From: Pelagadaptatus aseana
GTDB taxonomy: Bacteria > Pseudomonadota > Gammaproteobacteria > Pseudomonadales > Cellvibrionaceae
Direction of reading: 5' to 3'
DNA: 64,000 nucleotides
Assembly: GCA_040365065.1 (NCBI GenBank)
Contig: BAABNI010000013.1
Coordinates: 1-64,000 of the forward strand
Shown here: positions 1 to 8,277 of the stretch, one piece after another
How the letters are laid out: each line of letters opens with the position of its first letter
Numbering within the stretch: the first letter of the stretch is position 1
Notes under the pieces: model-generated
What the model saw: only the letters and a program-made list of their open reading frames with translations
The model's database searches: none
What the model was told of the DNA's origin: nothing
Position numbers and translations under genes: made by a program

Positions 1-180
1 ACACTATTCCCAACCGGGGTTGCCGGAAAGGAGCGCGAATTCTATAGAGGTCAACCAACAGAGTCAACCCCTTCTTAGAAAACAAAACATACAGCAAGAT
101 CTAAGAAATCACCCTGCTAGCAGAAACCTATATATAGAAGAAAGAATGTGAAACATCTCCGCCCTTTATGCACATATTTG

Positions 181-209
181 TTATTTTTTGTGCAAAAAAT
201 CTGTATACT
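181..209 (+). promoter_or_regulatory. Candidate sigma-70 promoter of fusA
   Basis: A good -10 hexamer, TATACT, lies at 204-209, with a weak -35 (TTATTT, 181-186) exactly 17 bp upstream. It sits about 70 bp before the fusA start. It was assigned by pattern only; the AT-rich surroundings allow other choices. Confidence 0.4.
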
Positions 210-230
210 GCCGCTCGATTTTTACTCCCT

Positions 231-257
231 GAAGCCTGTCGGGCTTCTTGTTTCTTT
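231..257 (+). promoter_or_regulatory. Hairpin plus T-rich run in the fusA 5' leader
   Basis: GAAGCC (231-236) pairs with GGCTTC (242-247) around a 5-nt loop, followed by a T-rich stretch. It lies 20-45 nt before the fusA start. It could be a weak intrinsic terminator or attenuator in the leader, or the terminator of something to the left of the window. Confidence 0.35.
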
Positions 258-276
258 AGTTTATTGAGAAAAACCC

Positions 277-2364
277 ATGACCGACTTATCTAAGTACAGA
301 AATATCGGTATCTTCGCTCACGTTGATGCCGGTAAAACCACTACAACTGAGCGCATCCTGAAACTGACCGGTAAGATCCACAAGACCGGTGAAGTACATG
401 ACGGTGAATCCACCACCGACTTTATGGAACAGGAAGCCGAGCGTGGTATTACCATTCAGTCAGCAGCGACTACCTGCTTCTGGAACGACCACCGCATGAA
501 CATCATCGACACCCCAGGGCACGTTGACTTCACCGTTGAAGTGTATCGCTCCCTGAAAGTGCTCGATGGCGGTATCGGTGTATTCTGTGGTTCCGGCGGT
601 GTTGAGCCGCAATCCGAAACCAACTGGCGCTACGCTACCGAATCCGAAGTTGCTCGTTTGATCTTCGTAAACAAGCTGGACCGCATGGGTGCTGACTTCT
701 ACCGCGTTGTTGATCAGGTTAAGAAAGTTCTGGGCGCTAACCCTCTGGTTATGACCCTGCCTATCGGTATCGAAGACGACTTCACCGGTGTTGTTGATGT
801 ACTGAGCCAGAAGGCCTACATCTGGGATGACTCCGGTCTGCCCGAGAACTACGAAGTAGTCGACATTCCAGCCGACATGGTTGACGACGCTGCCGCTTAC
901 CGCGAAGAGTTGATCGAAACCGCTCTGGAGCAGGACGACGATCTGCTGATGGCCTATATGGAAGGTGAAGAACCAACCATGGAGCAAATCAAAGAGTGTA
1001 TCCGTAAGGGTACCCGCGATCTGGCCTTCTTCCCGACTTACTGTGGTTCCGCCTTTAAAAACAAAGGTATCCAGCTGGTACTGGACGCCGTTGTTGACTA
1101 CCTGCCAAGCCCAACCGAAGTTGACGCTCAGCCTCTGACTGACGAAGAAACCGGTGAGCCGACTGGCGATGTAGCCACTGTATCTGTTGACGAGCCTTTC
1201 CGTGCTCTGGCGTTTAAGATCATGGACGACCGTTTCGGCGCCCTGACCTTTATCCGTATTTACTCCGGCGTACTGAACAAGGGTGACACCATCCTTAACT
1301 CCTACACTGGCAAGACAGAGCGTATCGGCCGTATGGTTGAGATGCACGCCGATGAGCGTACCGAGCTGAGCTCTGCTCAGGCTGGCGACATTCTGGCCGT
1401 TGTCGGCATGAAGAACGTTCAGACCGGTCACACCCTGTGTGATCCAGCCAACCCTTGTACTCTGGAACCCATGATCTTCCCTGAGCCAGTAATCTCCATT
1501 GCTGTATCTCCGAAAGACAAAGGTTCCACCGAGAAGATGGGTGTTGCTATCGGTAAGATGGTTGCTGAAGATCCTTCTTTCGTTGTTGAAACTGACGAAG
1601 ATTCCGGTGAAACCATCCTCAAAGGCATGGGCGAACTGCACCTGGACATTAAAGTAGACATTCTGAAGCGTACCTATGGCGTTGAGCTGGAAGTTGGTCA
1701 GCCTCAGGTTGCTTACCGCGAGACCATTACCGCTCCTCTGGAAGACAGCTACACTCACAAGAAGCAGTCTGGTGGTTCCGGTCAGTTCGGTAAGATCGAT
1801 TACCGCATCAAGCCTAATGAGCCAGGTGTTGGCTTTACCTTCGAATCAACCGTTGTGGGCGGTAACGTACCTAAGGAATTCTTCCCTGCGATTGAGAAGG
1901 GCTTCAAAGGCATGATGGAAGAAGGCCCTCTGGCTGGCTTCCCAATGCTGGACGTACACGTTGAACTATTCGACGGTGCTTACCACGCAGTTGACTCCTC
2001 TGCCGTAGCGTTCGAAATCGCTGCTAAAGGCGCTTACCGTCAGTCCATGCCTAAGGCTGGCCCTCAGCTGATTGAGCCAATCATGAAAGTTGACGTATTC
2101 AGCCCAGAAGACAACGTAGGTGACGTAATTGGTGACCTGAACCGTCGTCGCGGCATGATCAAGGATCAAGAGCCTGGTACCACTGGCGTACGCATCAAGG
2201 CAGATGTTCCTCTGTCCGAGATGTTCGGCTACATTGGCCACCTGCGCACCATCACCTCTGGTCGTGGTCAGTTCTCCATGGAGTTCAGCCACTACCTGCC
2301 ATGTCCGCAACAGGTTGCAGACAAGGTGATCGAGGAAGCCAAAGAGCGTAAAGCCAACAAGTAA
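277..2364 (+). CDS. fusA: Elongation factor G
   Basis: Translational GTPase that drives ribosomal translocation and, with ribosome recycling factor, ribosome splitting. At 695 residues it has full family length. G1 (AHVDAGKTT) is near residue 14, the switch region GITI follows, G3 is DTPGHVDF and G4 is NKLD; the usual domains II-V follow. It stands alone, without rpsL, rpsG or tuf, so it is probably an additional EF-G rather than the one in the str operon; the copy number of the genome is not visible here. The ATG lies just after a TGAGAA sequence, and two hairpins follow the stop. Codon use looks optimised (many GGT, CGT and GTT codons), which suggests high expression. Confidence 0.95.
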   Translation: MTDLSKYRNIGIFAHVDAGKTTTTERILKLTGKIHKTGEVHDGESTTDFMEQEAERGITIQSAATTCFWNDHRMNIIDTPGHVDFTVEVYRSLKVLDGGIGVFCGSGGVEPQSETNWRYATESEVARLIFVNKLDRMGADFYRVVDQVKKVLGANPLVMTLPIGIEDDFTGVVDVLSQKAYIWDDSGLPENYEVVDIPADMVDDAAAYREELIETALEQDDDLLMAYMEGEEPTMEQIKECIRKGTRDLAFFPTYCGSAFKNKGIQLVLDAVVDYLPSPTEVDAQPLTDEETGEPTGDVATVSVDEPFRALAFKIMDDRFGALTFIRIYSGVLNKGDTILNSYTGKTERIGRMVEMHADERTELSSAQAGDILAVVGMKNVQTGHTLCDPANPCTLEPMIFPEPVISIAVSPKDKGSTEKMGVAIGKMVAEDPSFVVETDEDSGETILKGMGELHLDIKVDILKRTYGVELEVGQPQVAYRETITAPLEDSYTHKKQSGGSGQFGKIDYRIKPNEPGVGFTFESTVVGGNVPKEFFPAIEKGFKGMMEEGPLAGFPMLDVHVELFDGAYHAVDSSAVAFEIAAKGAYRQSMPKAGPQLIEPIMKVDVFSPEDNVGDVIGDLNRRRGMIKDQEPGTTGVRIKADVPLSEMFGYIGHLRTITSGRGQFSMEFSHYLPCPQQVADKVIEEAKERKANK

Positions 2365-2382
2365 TTGTTAGCTTAGCCTCAC

Positions 2383-2417
2383 AAAAAACCCGCAAGCGAA
2401 AGGCTGCGGGTTTTTTA
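2383..2417 (+). terminator. Rho-independent terminator of fusA
   Basis: AACCCGCA and TGCGGGTT form a GC-rich stem around AGCGAAAGGC, followed by six T, 19 nt after the fusA stop codon. The stem is flanked by A on the left and T on the right. Confidence 0.85.
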
Positions 2418-2430
2418 TTACCCCTAAAAT

Positions 2431-2466
2431 AATAAAGGCCGGATAATCTCTTATCCGGCCTTTATT
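2431..2466 (-). terminator. Perfect inverted repeat, terminator of the desaturase gene (bidirectional)
   Basis: A perfect 16-bp inverted repeat (AATAAAGGCCGGATAA with its complement, 4-nt loop TCTC) lies between the convergent fusA and desaturase genes, 20 nt from the desaturase stop. The AT-rich ends let it act on either strand. Confidence 0.75.
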
Positions 2467-2486
2467 ATTAAACTTAAAGAATTACG

Positions 2487-3725
2487 TTAGCTGGCAAACT
2501 GCACTACCCGCATTTCATAGAGTGCATCAAAGAATGCCTGACGACGTGCACGCATAGCGCGCTTGGCTACCTCCATCTCCAACTTGAGCTTATCCAGCTT
2601 TTCTCTCAGCTCAATGGTGGGCAACTGCATTTTCTCCAGCTTGATCTTTTCCGCTTTAAAAGTTTCCCAGCGCTGAGTTGCCTCCACCCAATCGTTACGC
2701 AACCCATCCAGCTTGGCCTCCCACTTCTGCCACAAAGGGTTCTGGGTGCGCGCCTGAGCCCGATTAAGCTGGCGACGCGCAATAATCTCCGCTTCCTGAC
2801 GCTTGCTGGCACGATGGAGCCCCTTGACCAAACCCAGAGCATTAAGCAGCAAAATCACATAACGGGTTGGGTCCAATAACCAACCGGACCAGCCAAAACC
2901 ATTGCGGTAATCGCGACCAAAATCGTGATGATCCGCATGATGGTTGCCCTCACCCATGGGCCCCATCCAGATGTAATTGTTCTTGGCCGAACTGAAGGCT
3001 CCGCGGGTAAAACCCCACATGTGAGTCACACTGTTTACAGTCCAGGTATTGTGCTGACACAGAATAAAGCCGCCCACAGAGGCCATCAGCATGCAGAAAG
3101 CACCAACAAAGCCCGCCAGCCAGAAACCCACAGCGAGAGGCACCAGAAAGTTCAGGACTATCAGCAACGGCAAGTAAAGCCGCTCTTGCCACAACAGGGG
3201 AGCAGAATTCTTACTGGCATAAGCCCGCTCCGACTCTTTGGATTCTGGATGGTAAAAGAAGTAAGTCAGCATGTGAGACCAAAGAAAGTTTCTCCAGCCC
3301 GTGGTAAACCAGGTAGCGCTGTATGGGTCTAACTCATGCTTGCCGGTGCGATCAACACTGTGATGAATCACATGATTGGCCGCCCACTGACGGGCACTGC
3401 CCTGCATCGCCAGAATCTGACCAATAAAACCAAACACAATATGTACTGGCCAACTGATGTAGCGAGCCGCACCATGGGCAATCAGGCGATGGGAATAGAC
3501 CGTAGTCGACAGAGAACCAACAAAAGCATGCACCAGAGTCCAACCCAGCATTAGCTTCCACAACCCCTCTGGGGCAAAGTAATAGGCCAAGGGGGTGGCC
3601 ACCAGCAGGACAAAATGGGTAATGGTTATAAAAGAGGCTGTAACCCAGTCAATCCGGAAGCCGTGATCGAACAACTCCCCGATAGTGCGGTACATGGGTT
3701 CAGGTTTATTGGTTGATTGCTTCAT
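2487..3725 (-). CDS. Acyl-CoA/fatty acid desaturase, membrane di-iron type
   Basis: Predicted integral-membrane desaturase that puts a double bond into saturated acyl chains, like stearoyl-CoA/acyl-CoA delta-9 desaturases. The three histidine boxes are present: HRLIAH (about 80-85), HVIHH (119-123) and HHADHH (263-268), with a further histidine in NSVTH (232-236). Hydrophobic segments lie near 30-50, 57-77, 95-107 and 183-220. After the last box comes a charged, coiled-coil-like tail (about 305-410) rich in K, E, R and Q, which is longer than in the minimal family. The ATG at 3725 was chosen over an in-frame TTG one codon upstream. It converges on fusA and appears monocistronic. Substrate and regiochemistry cannot be read from the sequence. 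Confidence 0.88.
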   Translation of the reverse strand: MKQSTNKPEPMYRTIGELFDHGFRIDWVTASFITITHFVLLVATPLAYYFAPEGLWKLMLGWTLVHAFVGSLSTTVYSHRLIAHGAARYISWPVHIVFGFIGQILAMQGSARQWAANHVIHHSVDRTGKHELDPYSATWFTTGWRNFLWSHMLTYFFYHPESKESERAYASKNSAPLLWQERLYLPLLIVLNFLVPLAVGFWLAGFVGAFCMLMASVGGFILCQHNTWTVNSVTHMWGFTRGAFSSAKNNYIWMGPMGEGNHHADHHDFGRDYRNGFGWSGWLLDPTRYVILLLNALGLVKGLHRASKRQEAEIIARRQLNRAQARTQNPLWQKWEAKLDGLRNDWVEATQRWETFKAEKIKLEKMQLPTIELREKLDKLKLEMEVAKRAMRARRQAFFDALYEMRVVQFAS

Positions 3726-3895
3726 CAAATCACCGTGACTAATTTCTAATTTCCGGCCATCTTAACGACCCAGCCGTCGAATTCAAATACATTTACTACC
3801 AATGACTAGTTTAGGACCTACCAGCACCATTTTGAGCCCTACTTGACCCGCACTCTGATAGAATATTCGGCTTTTGCAATGATCGTATTTCCACC

Positions 3896-4687
3896 ATGCT
3901 TTCAGATGAATACCAGCAGCGCTTCGGCGGTATAGCCAGACTGTACGGACAACGAGCGCTCAACCACCTGCACGACAGTCACTTTGCAGTCATAGGTATA
4001 GGTGGTGTAGGCACCTGGGTGGCCGAAGCACTGGCACGCAGCGGGGTAGGGGAAATCACGCTGGTGGACATGGATGACATTTGCACCACCAACAGCAACC
4101 GCCAGATTCACGCCATGCAGTCCACCATAGGTCAGCAAAAAATCCAGGTGATGGCGCAGCGACTGCAAGACATCAACCCTGAGATCACCGTGCACGCCAT
4201 TGACGATTTTCTGGAAACCGACAATCTGGAAGACATTCTGGGAGAACAGCTGGATCTGGTAGTAGACGCCATCGATGCCGCCTATGTTAAGGCCGCCATG
4301 ATCAATTACTGCAAACGCCGCAAAACACCGGTCATCACCGTGGGTTCGGCCGGCGGCAAAACCGATCCGCGTCAGATTATCAGCGGCGATCTGGCCAAAA
4401 CCCACAACGACCCGCTACTGGCCAAAACCCGCAACAATCTGAGGCGCCTGCACGGGTTTTCACGCAACCCCAAGCGCGTATTTTCCATCGAGGCCATCTA
4501 CTCCACCGAGCAAATGACCTACCCGGATGCAACCGGAGGCACCTGCCAGAACAAAAGCGCATTGAGTGAAGGCACAAAACTGGACTGCAGCGGCGGCTTT
4601 GGTGCCGCCACCATGGTGACCGCCACCTTTGGCATGGTGGCAGCAGCCCGCGCCATAGAAAAGTTTCTGACTAGGCAAACGGATTAA
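3896..4687 (+). CDS. tcdA: tRNA threonylcarbamoyladenosine dehydratase
   Basis: E1-like ATP-dependent enzyme (TcdA/CsdL/YgdL) that cyclises t6A37 of tRNA to ct6A. The Rossmann/adenylation signature GIGGVG is at 34-39, followed by LVDMDD and the NSNRQ motif near residue 67; the C-terminal part holds GGTCQNKSALSEG and a glycine/alanine-rich final helix. Length is 263 residues, as expected. In E. coli tcdA neighbours csdA-csdE, whose products give sulfur to it or interact with it. Here the csdAE fusion is only 1.1 kb away, on the other strand, behind two unrelated small genes. The last 13-17 bases overlap the end of the convergent downstream gene. Confidence 0.93.
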   Translation: MLSDEYQQRFGGIARLYGQRALNHLHDSHFAVIGIGGVGTWVAEALARSGVGEITLVDMDDICTTNSNRQIHAMQSTIGQQKIQVMAQRLQDINPEITVHAIDDFLETDNLEDILGEQLDLVVDAIDAAYVKAAMINYCKRRKTPVITVGSAGGKTDPRQIISGDLAKTHNDPLLAKTRNNLRRLHGFSRNPKRVFSIEAIYSTEQMTYPDATGGTCQNKSALSEGTKLDCSGGFGAATMVTATFGMVAAARAIEKFLTRQTD

Positions 4688-5183
4688 TCAAAGAGGAACC
4701 ACGGCCAATGCAGGACACCTCAGGGTGGGCCTCCATATGCTTTGCCAGTGAATAGACTTCACTCTCATCCACATCCACCAGCATGACATGCTGACCCTTC
4801 TCCAAAATGGGCTCAAACTGTTCGAGCTTGTAATTTTTACGCTGCATGCCGATCAATCCGGCTTCCCAGGTAAAAATGCCCAGTACCAGAGCCGCCAACA
4901 ACAATACCGCCGGCAACCCTATGGCCTGATGCGCACCACTGAGCACCAGAAACGCCACTACTGCAGCACTTACCAAAAGACCAACCAGAGCGCCGCGCTC
5001 TGCCCAATGAACACTATCGGAACGCAACAGGGACGGCACCGAGTGCACATGCAGACGATCCATTTCAGGTTCGTTATGACTCAACACATGGATATGACGT
5101 CTGGGAAAGCCGTCATGTTCCAACTCTCTTTCAACCCGCTCAATATCGCGCAAACTGTCGCTGCAATAGTAATATCTCAACAT
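4671..5183 (-). CDS. Conserved two-TM membrane protein of unknown function
   Basis: A 170-residue protein that I cannot assign to a characterised family. The first 60 residues are soluble and open with LRYYYCSDSLRDIERVE, which resembles the short alpha/beta nucleotide- or stress-related domains found before TM pairs. Two membrane segments follow (about 64-84 and 90-110). The C-terminal soluble part contains GQHVMLVDVDESEV, a beta-alpha unit reminiscent of the same fold, so the protein may carry a split soluble domain around a TM hairpin. The ATG at 5183 was preferred over GTG 5186 because of a GAGG element 8 nt upstream. It ends inside the last codons of convergent tcdA, which argues against joint transcription. 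Confidence 0.7.
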   Translation of the reverse strand: MLRYYYCSDSLRDIERVERELEHDGFPRRHIHVLSHNEPEMDRLHVHSVPSLLRSDSVHWAERGALVGLLVSAAVVAFLVLSGAHQAIGLPAVLLLAALVLGIFTWEAGLIGMQRKNYKLEQFEPILEKGQHVMLVDVDESEVYSLAKHMEAHPEVSCIGRGSSLINPFA

Positions 5184-5349
5184 CACTGCACCTCTCTGCC
5201 CCCAGAGCCTGTTTTGGGAAAGCCACCAAAGCTGTTTTATCTGGTTAGAGTTATACAGGTTTAGAGTAAATAGCCGGACAGGAGTTCGCCTGCCGTTTGC
5301 AACAATTAGCGATAAACAGCAAAGCCAAAGGAAGAAATGCCTATAGCAA

Positions 5350-5685
5350 TCAGTTGTGATTTTTTGCGAACTGCTGCTGGTATTTTTTAGTGAGCTCCAG
5401 ATAGCGAGCGGTCATACCCACATCTTCATAGAGCGGGTTACCCTCTTCGTCATGGCCTGTCACCTGGGTTCCAGCCTGATAGGGAAAAACTGCAGCCACC
5501 TCGTCCAGAGCCACCGATAACAGATCGGTGACAATGTCCTGCTCCCGGCGCTGAGGAAACAAATCACACAAAGCTTTTAACTTGGCACTGTCCGTTACAG
5601 AAAGATCAACGGTCAGCTGTTTAATGGTTCCTTCTCGTTCAGGCAACTGCCCCCAAACCTTAACGAGTTCACGAATCGACATCAT
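5350..5685 (-). CDS. Small conserved protein, 'type 1 pili tip component'-like family
   Basis: About 111 residues. The pattern SIREL..VW near the start and GxPLYEDVGMTxRxxELTxKY at the end is what I recall of a small Pseudomonas family often labelled 'type 1 pili tip component' or 'pilin assembly protein'. That label has no functional support in the sequence: there is no signal peptide and no beta-strand donor motif. It looks like a cytosolic, mostly helical protein with a central DIVTDLLSVALDEV helix. Tandem ATGs at 5685 and 5682 follow an AGG element; upstream GTG/ATG starts (5706, 5700) are also possible. It lies between csdAE and the two-TM protein on the same strand and could be cotranscribed with csdAE (79-nt gap). 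Confidence 0.65.
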   Translation of the reverse strand: MMSIRELVKVWGQLPEREGTIKQLTVDLSVTDSAKLKALCDLFPQRREQDIVTDLLSVALDEVAAVFPYQAGTQVTGHDEEGNPLYEDVGMTARYLELTKKYQQQFAKNHN

Positions 5686-5764
5686 AGGATACGGCCTCAT
5701 TTTCACACCCTTTTACAGTGTAGATGAGGCCTGACCAGCCACAAGCATCACAGCCTAAAAAACG

Positions 5765-7426
5765 CTACGCCGTCACAAACTCAATGACGCGATCAACCAG
5801 AGCACGAAAACCATTGGCCCGGGAAGGGCTCAGGTACTTTTCCAGACCCAATTGCGCAAATGCCTCATCGAAATCTATCGCCGCAATATCCTCTGCGGTT
5901 TTATTATTCACAAACAACAGCAAGAGAACCGCCAATCCCTTGATTACGCGGGAGTCGGTATCGATTAAAAACTGATGCTTATCATCGCGCTGACGGTGAC
6001 ACATCCAAACCTCGGACTCACAGCCATCCACCCGATTTGCCTCGATGCGAATTGCAGGTTTGGCGGCCAACAATTGTGACCATCGGGTGAGCTGACGATA
6101 GCGTTTCTGCCAGCTTGCCTGTTGACGCAAGTCATCCAGATTGGCCACCGACAAATTATCCAGCGACCACAGGTCATCCGCTCCGGCCATCACCGCTCTG
6201 TCGCCGTCAAGACTATCCGGAAAGGATTTCAACGCCTCAATCAGCCGATCAACATCCTCCCGATCATTGTAAGCGGCCAGAGAAACCCTGAGACTGCCGC
6301 CAAACCCCAGATCATCCATTAAGGGCTGGGCGCAGTGATGCCCGACTCTGACGGCGATGTCTTTTTCATCCAGCCAGACACCCAGATCGGTCATGGTAAT
6401 GCGCTGTTCGTCGCTGGCCACAATCGCCGCCACACCGACATTACTCTGGTATTCGCTCAGCAGGCGAATGGGCATTTCCCGGGTCAGTGCTTCCAGCTCG
6501 GTATGCAGATAGCGGTTCAGCAAGGCCTCATAAGCTGCCATCGCCGGCCGATCCAGCGACGCCAGAAAAGCAAGGCAGGCACTCAGACCCGCCAGAGCCG
6601 CCAGAGAAGAAGTTCCTGATTCAAAGCGATGCGGCGGAAGTGCATACTCACTGACATCACGCTGCACCCGGGTAATCATCTCACCCCCACCCTGCCAGGG
6701 CGGCAGCTGCAGCAAGCGCTGATAACGACCGTAAAGAAAACCGACACCGGTCGGACCATAAAATTTATGCGCCGAACCCACCAGGTAATCACACCCGAGC
6801 TGCTGCACATCCACCATCTCATGAGCCAACAGCTGGGAGGCGTCAACCACCAACTGACAATCCGCTGGCAACTGTGCCCGCACCGTATCGATGGGCAATT
6901 TGAAACCCAGCGCATTGGACGCCGCGGTAATCGCCACTACCCGGGTTTTCTTGGTGAGCAATTCAGATAATTTGTCCAGCTGCGGTTTGCCCGCCAGATC
7001 CGGCAGAAAAATCAATTGGGCTCCGCAGCGTTGCGCCAATATTTGCCAGGGGACCAGATTGGCGTGATGCTCAGCTGCAGACAGAATAATTTCATCACCC
7101 GCCTCCAACTGCTGGGCCAAGCCATTGGCCACGATATTCAATGACTCGGTTGCCCCACGGGTAAACACCACCTCCTCAGGACGCGAGGCATTGACGAAAT
7201 CCTGCAACTGACTGCGAACCCGCTCCACCATCTCGGTCGCCTGTCGCGCCAGACGATGACTGGAACGATGGGTATTGGCGTTATAGCGACTGTAAAAGTC
7301 GGTAATGGCATCGATCACAACCGCAGGGCGCTGGGTTGTCGCAGCATTATCCAGATACACCAACCCGGCATTTTCCGGGTGACTGAACAATGGAAATTGT
7401 TGCTTAAACGCTTTGGAGTCGAACAT
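5765..7426 (-). CDS. csdA: Cysteine desulfurase-SufE acceptor fusion (CsdA-CsdE)
   Basis: A single 553-residue protein. Residues 1-405 are a class-V PLP cysteine desulfurase of the SufS/CsdA type: DNAATTQ at 26-32, the PLP lysine in SAHKFYGPTG (Lys221), and the persulfide cysteine in VGHHCAQP (Cys365). Residues about 415-553 are a SufE/CsdE sulfur-acceptor domain with the acceptor cysteine in VDGCESEVW (Cys469) and the family end SPSRANGF. In E. coli these are two adjacent genes. Fusing donor and acceptor would make sulfur transfer intramolecular or within a dimer. The reading frame is open through the junction, so I see no sign of a sequencing join. It is the third gene of rimO-yjjV-csdAE and probably serves the TcdA/CsdL sulfur route or Fe-S repair. 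Confidence 0.92.
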   Translation of the reverse strand: MFDSKAFKQQFPLFSHPENAGLVYLDNAATTQRPAVVIDAITDFYSRYNANTHRSSHRLARQATEMVERVRSQLQDFVNASRPEEVVFTRGATESLNIVANGLAQQLEAGDEIILSAAEHHANLVPWQILAQRCGAQLIFLPDLAGKPQLDKLSELLTKKTRVVAITAASNALGFKLPIDTVRAQLPADCQLVVDASQLLAHEMVDVQQLGCDYLVGSAHKFYGPTGVGFLYGRYQRLLQLPPWQGGGEMITRVQRDVSEYALPPHRFESGTSSLAALAGLSACLAFLASLDRPAMAAYEALLNRYLHTELEALTREMPIRLLSEYQSNVGVAAIVASDEQRITMTDLGVWLDEKDIAVRVGHHCAQPLMDDLGFGGSLRVSLAAYNDREDVDRLIEALKSFPDSLDGDRAVMAGADDLWSLDNLSVANLDDLRQQASWQKRYRQLTRWSQLLAAKPAIRIEANRVDGCESEVWMCHRQRDDKHQFLIDTDSRVIKGLAVLLLLFVNNKTAEDIAAIDFDEAFAQLGLEKYLSPSRANGFRALVDRVIEFVTA

Positions 7427-7458
7427 GAAAGGTGAGGCCAGAAGACTTTAAAGCCGTA

Positions 7459-8253
7459 TCATAAACCAAATTGAGACAAGCCAAACAGTCTGCGGGCATT
7501 GGCGGTTGTTTGCTCGGCCACCCGCTCCAGATCGACGCCCTGTAACTGCGCCACCTGCCCGGCAATCAGCGGTAAATTCAGCGGCGAATTGGGCTCACCC
7601 TGCATGCCATCGAGAGGCATGTCCGGGGCATCGGTCTCAAGCAGCAAGGATTCCAGCGGCATTGCCGATATTGCCCTGCGGGTCTTGGCAGCGCGCTCAT
7701 AGGTAATGGTGCCGCCAACACCTATATAAAAGCCCTTATGCCAGTACTGTGACGCCAATTGCGGACTGCCAGAAAAGCCATGAATGACACCGCCGTATTC
7801 CGCAGGCAATTCAGTCAGACACTGCAACACCTGATTATGAGCAGCATAACCGTGCACAATCAGCGGGAGCCGATTGGCGTTGGCCAACTCAATCTGTGCC
7901 TTAAAGAAATCCTGCTGGATATCCATAGGGGTTGCGCGTTTGCCGTCCAGGCCGCATTCGCCGACGGCCACTACCGAATAGCGATCAATAAATGACTGCA
8001 GACGATGCTGCAGGGATGCAACAGCACGATCGAGACCATCCAGCCACCAGGGATGCACCCCGGCAGCAATACCAATCCGACAAGAATCGGTTTGAAAGCT
8101 TTCCTGCAGGGCGACCAGATCAGACCATTGTTCGGGCTCGACACCGGGTACGATAATGGCTCCAACCCCTTCAGACACACACTGTTCCAGCAGCCATTCA
8201 CGCTGCTCATCAAAGGCTTCGAAGTCGAGATGACAGTGACTGTCTATCAACAT
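7459..8253 (-). CDS. yjjV: TatD-family metal-dependent hydrolase, YjjV-like
   Basis: A TIM-barrel amidohydrolase-fold enzyme of the TatD family, 264 residues. It shows the N-terminal metal motif DSHCHLDF, the mid-barrel GECGLDG, IVHGYAAH, VIHGFSGS, and LLLETDAPDMPL near the C-terminus, the last being typical of the YjjV branch. TatD proteins are metal-dependent nucleases or deoxyribonucleases; the biological substrate of YjjV is not settled. The ATG at 8253 follows a GTGAG element and starts right at the conserved SHCHLD block; an in-frame GTG 12 nt upstream is less likely. It lies 24 nt after the rimO stop and 32 nt before csdAE, a likely operon. Confidence 0.9.
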   Translation of the reverse strand: MLIDSHCHLDFEAFDEQREWLLEQCVSEGVGAIIVPGVEPEQWSDLVALQESFQTDSCRIGIAAGVHPWWLDGLDRAVASLQHRLQSFIDRYSVVAVGECGLDGKRATPMDIQQDFFKAQIELANANRLPLIVHGYAAHNQVLQCLTELPAEYGGVIHGFSGSPQLASQYWHKGFYIGVGGTITYERAAKTRRAISAMPLESLLLETDAPDMPLDGMQGEPNSPLNLPLIAGQVAQLQGVDLERVAEQTTANARRLFGLSQFGL

Positions 8254-8277
8254 GTGATTTCTCACACAGCCGGCCGA

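Noticed and set aside
1..180. tRNA, rRNA or small RNA before fusA
   Set aside because: No cloverleaf, rRNA-like sequence or stable structure was seen.
460..1758. 432-codon open frame antisense to fusA
   Set aside because: It is a shadow produced by the biased codon use of fusA; no domain, no ribosome-binding site and no signature.
5350..5685. Pilus tip or pilin assembly function
   Set aside because: Only an inherited annotation label; there is no signal peptide, pilin fold or chaperone-usher context.
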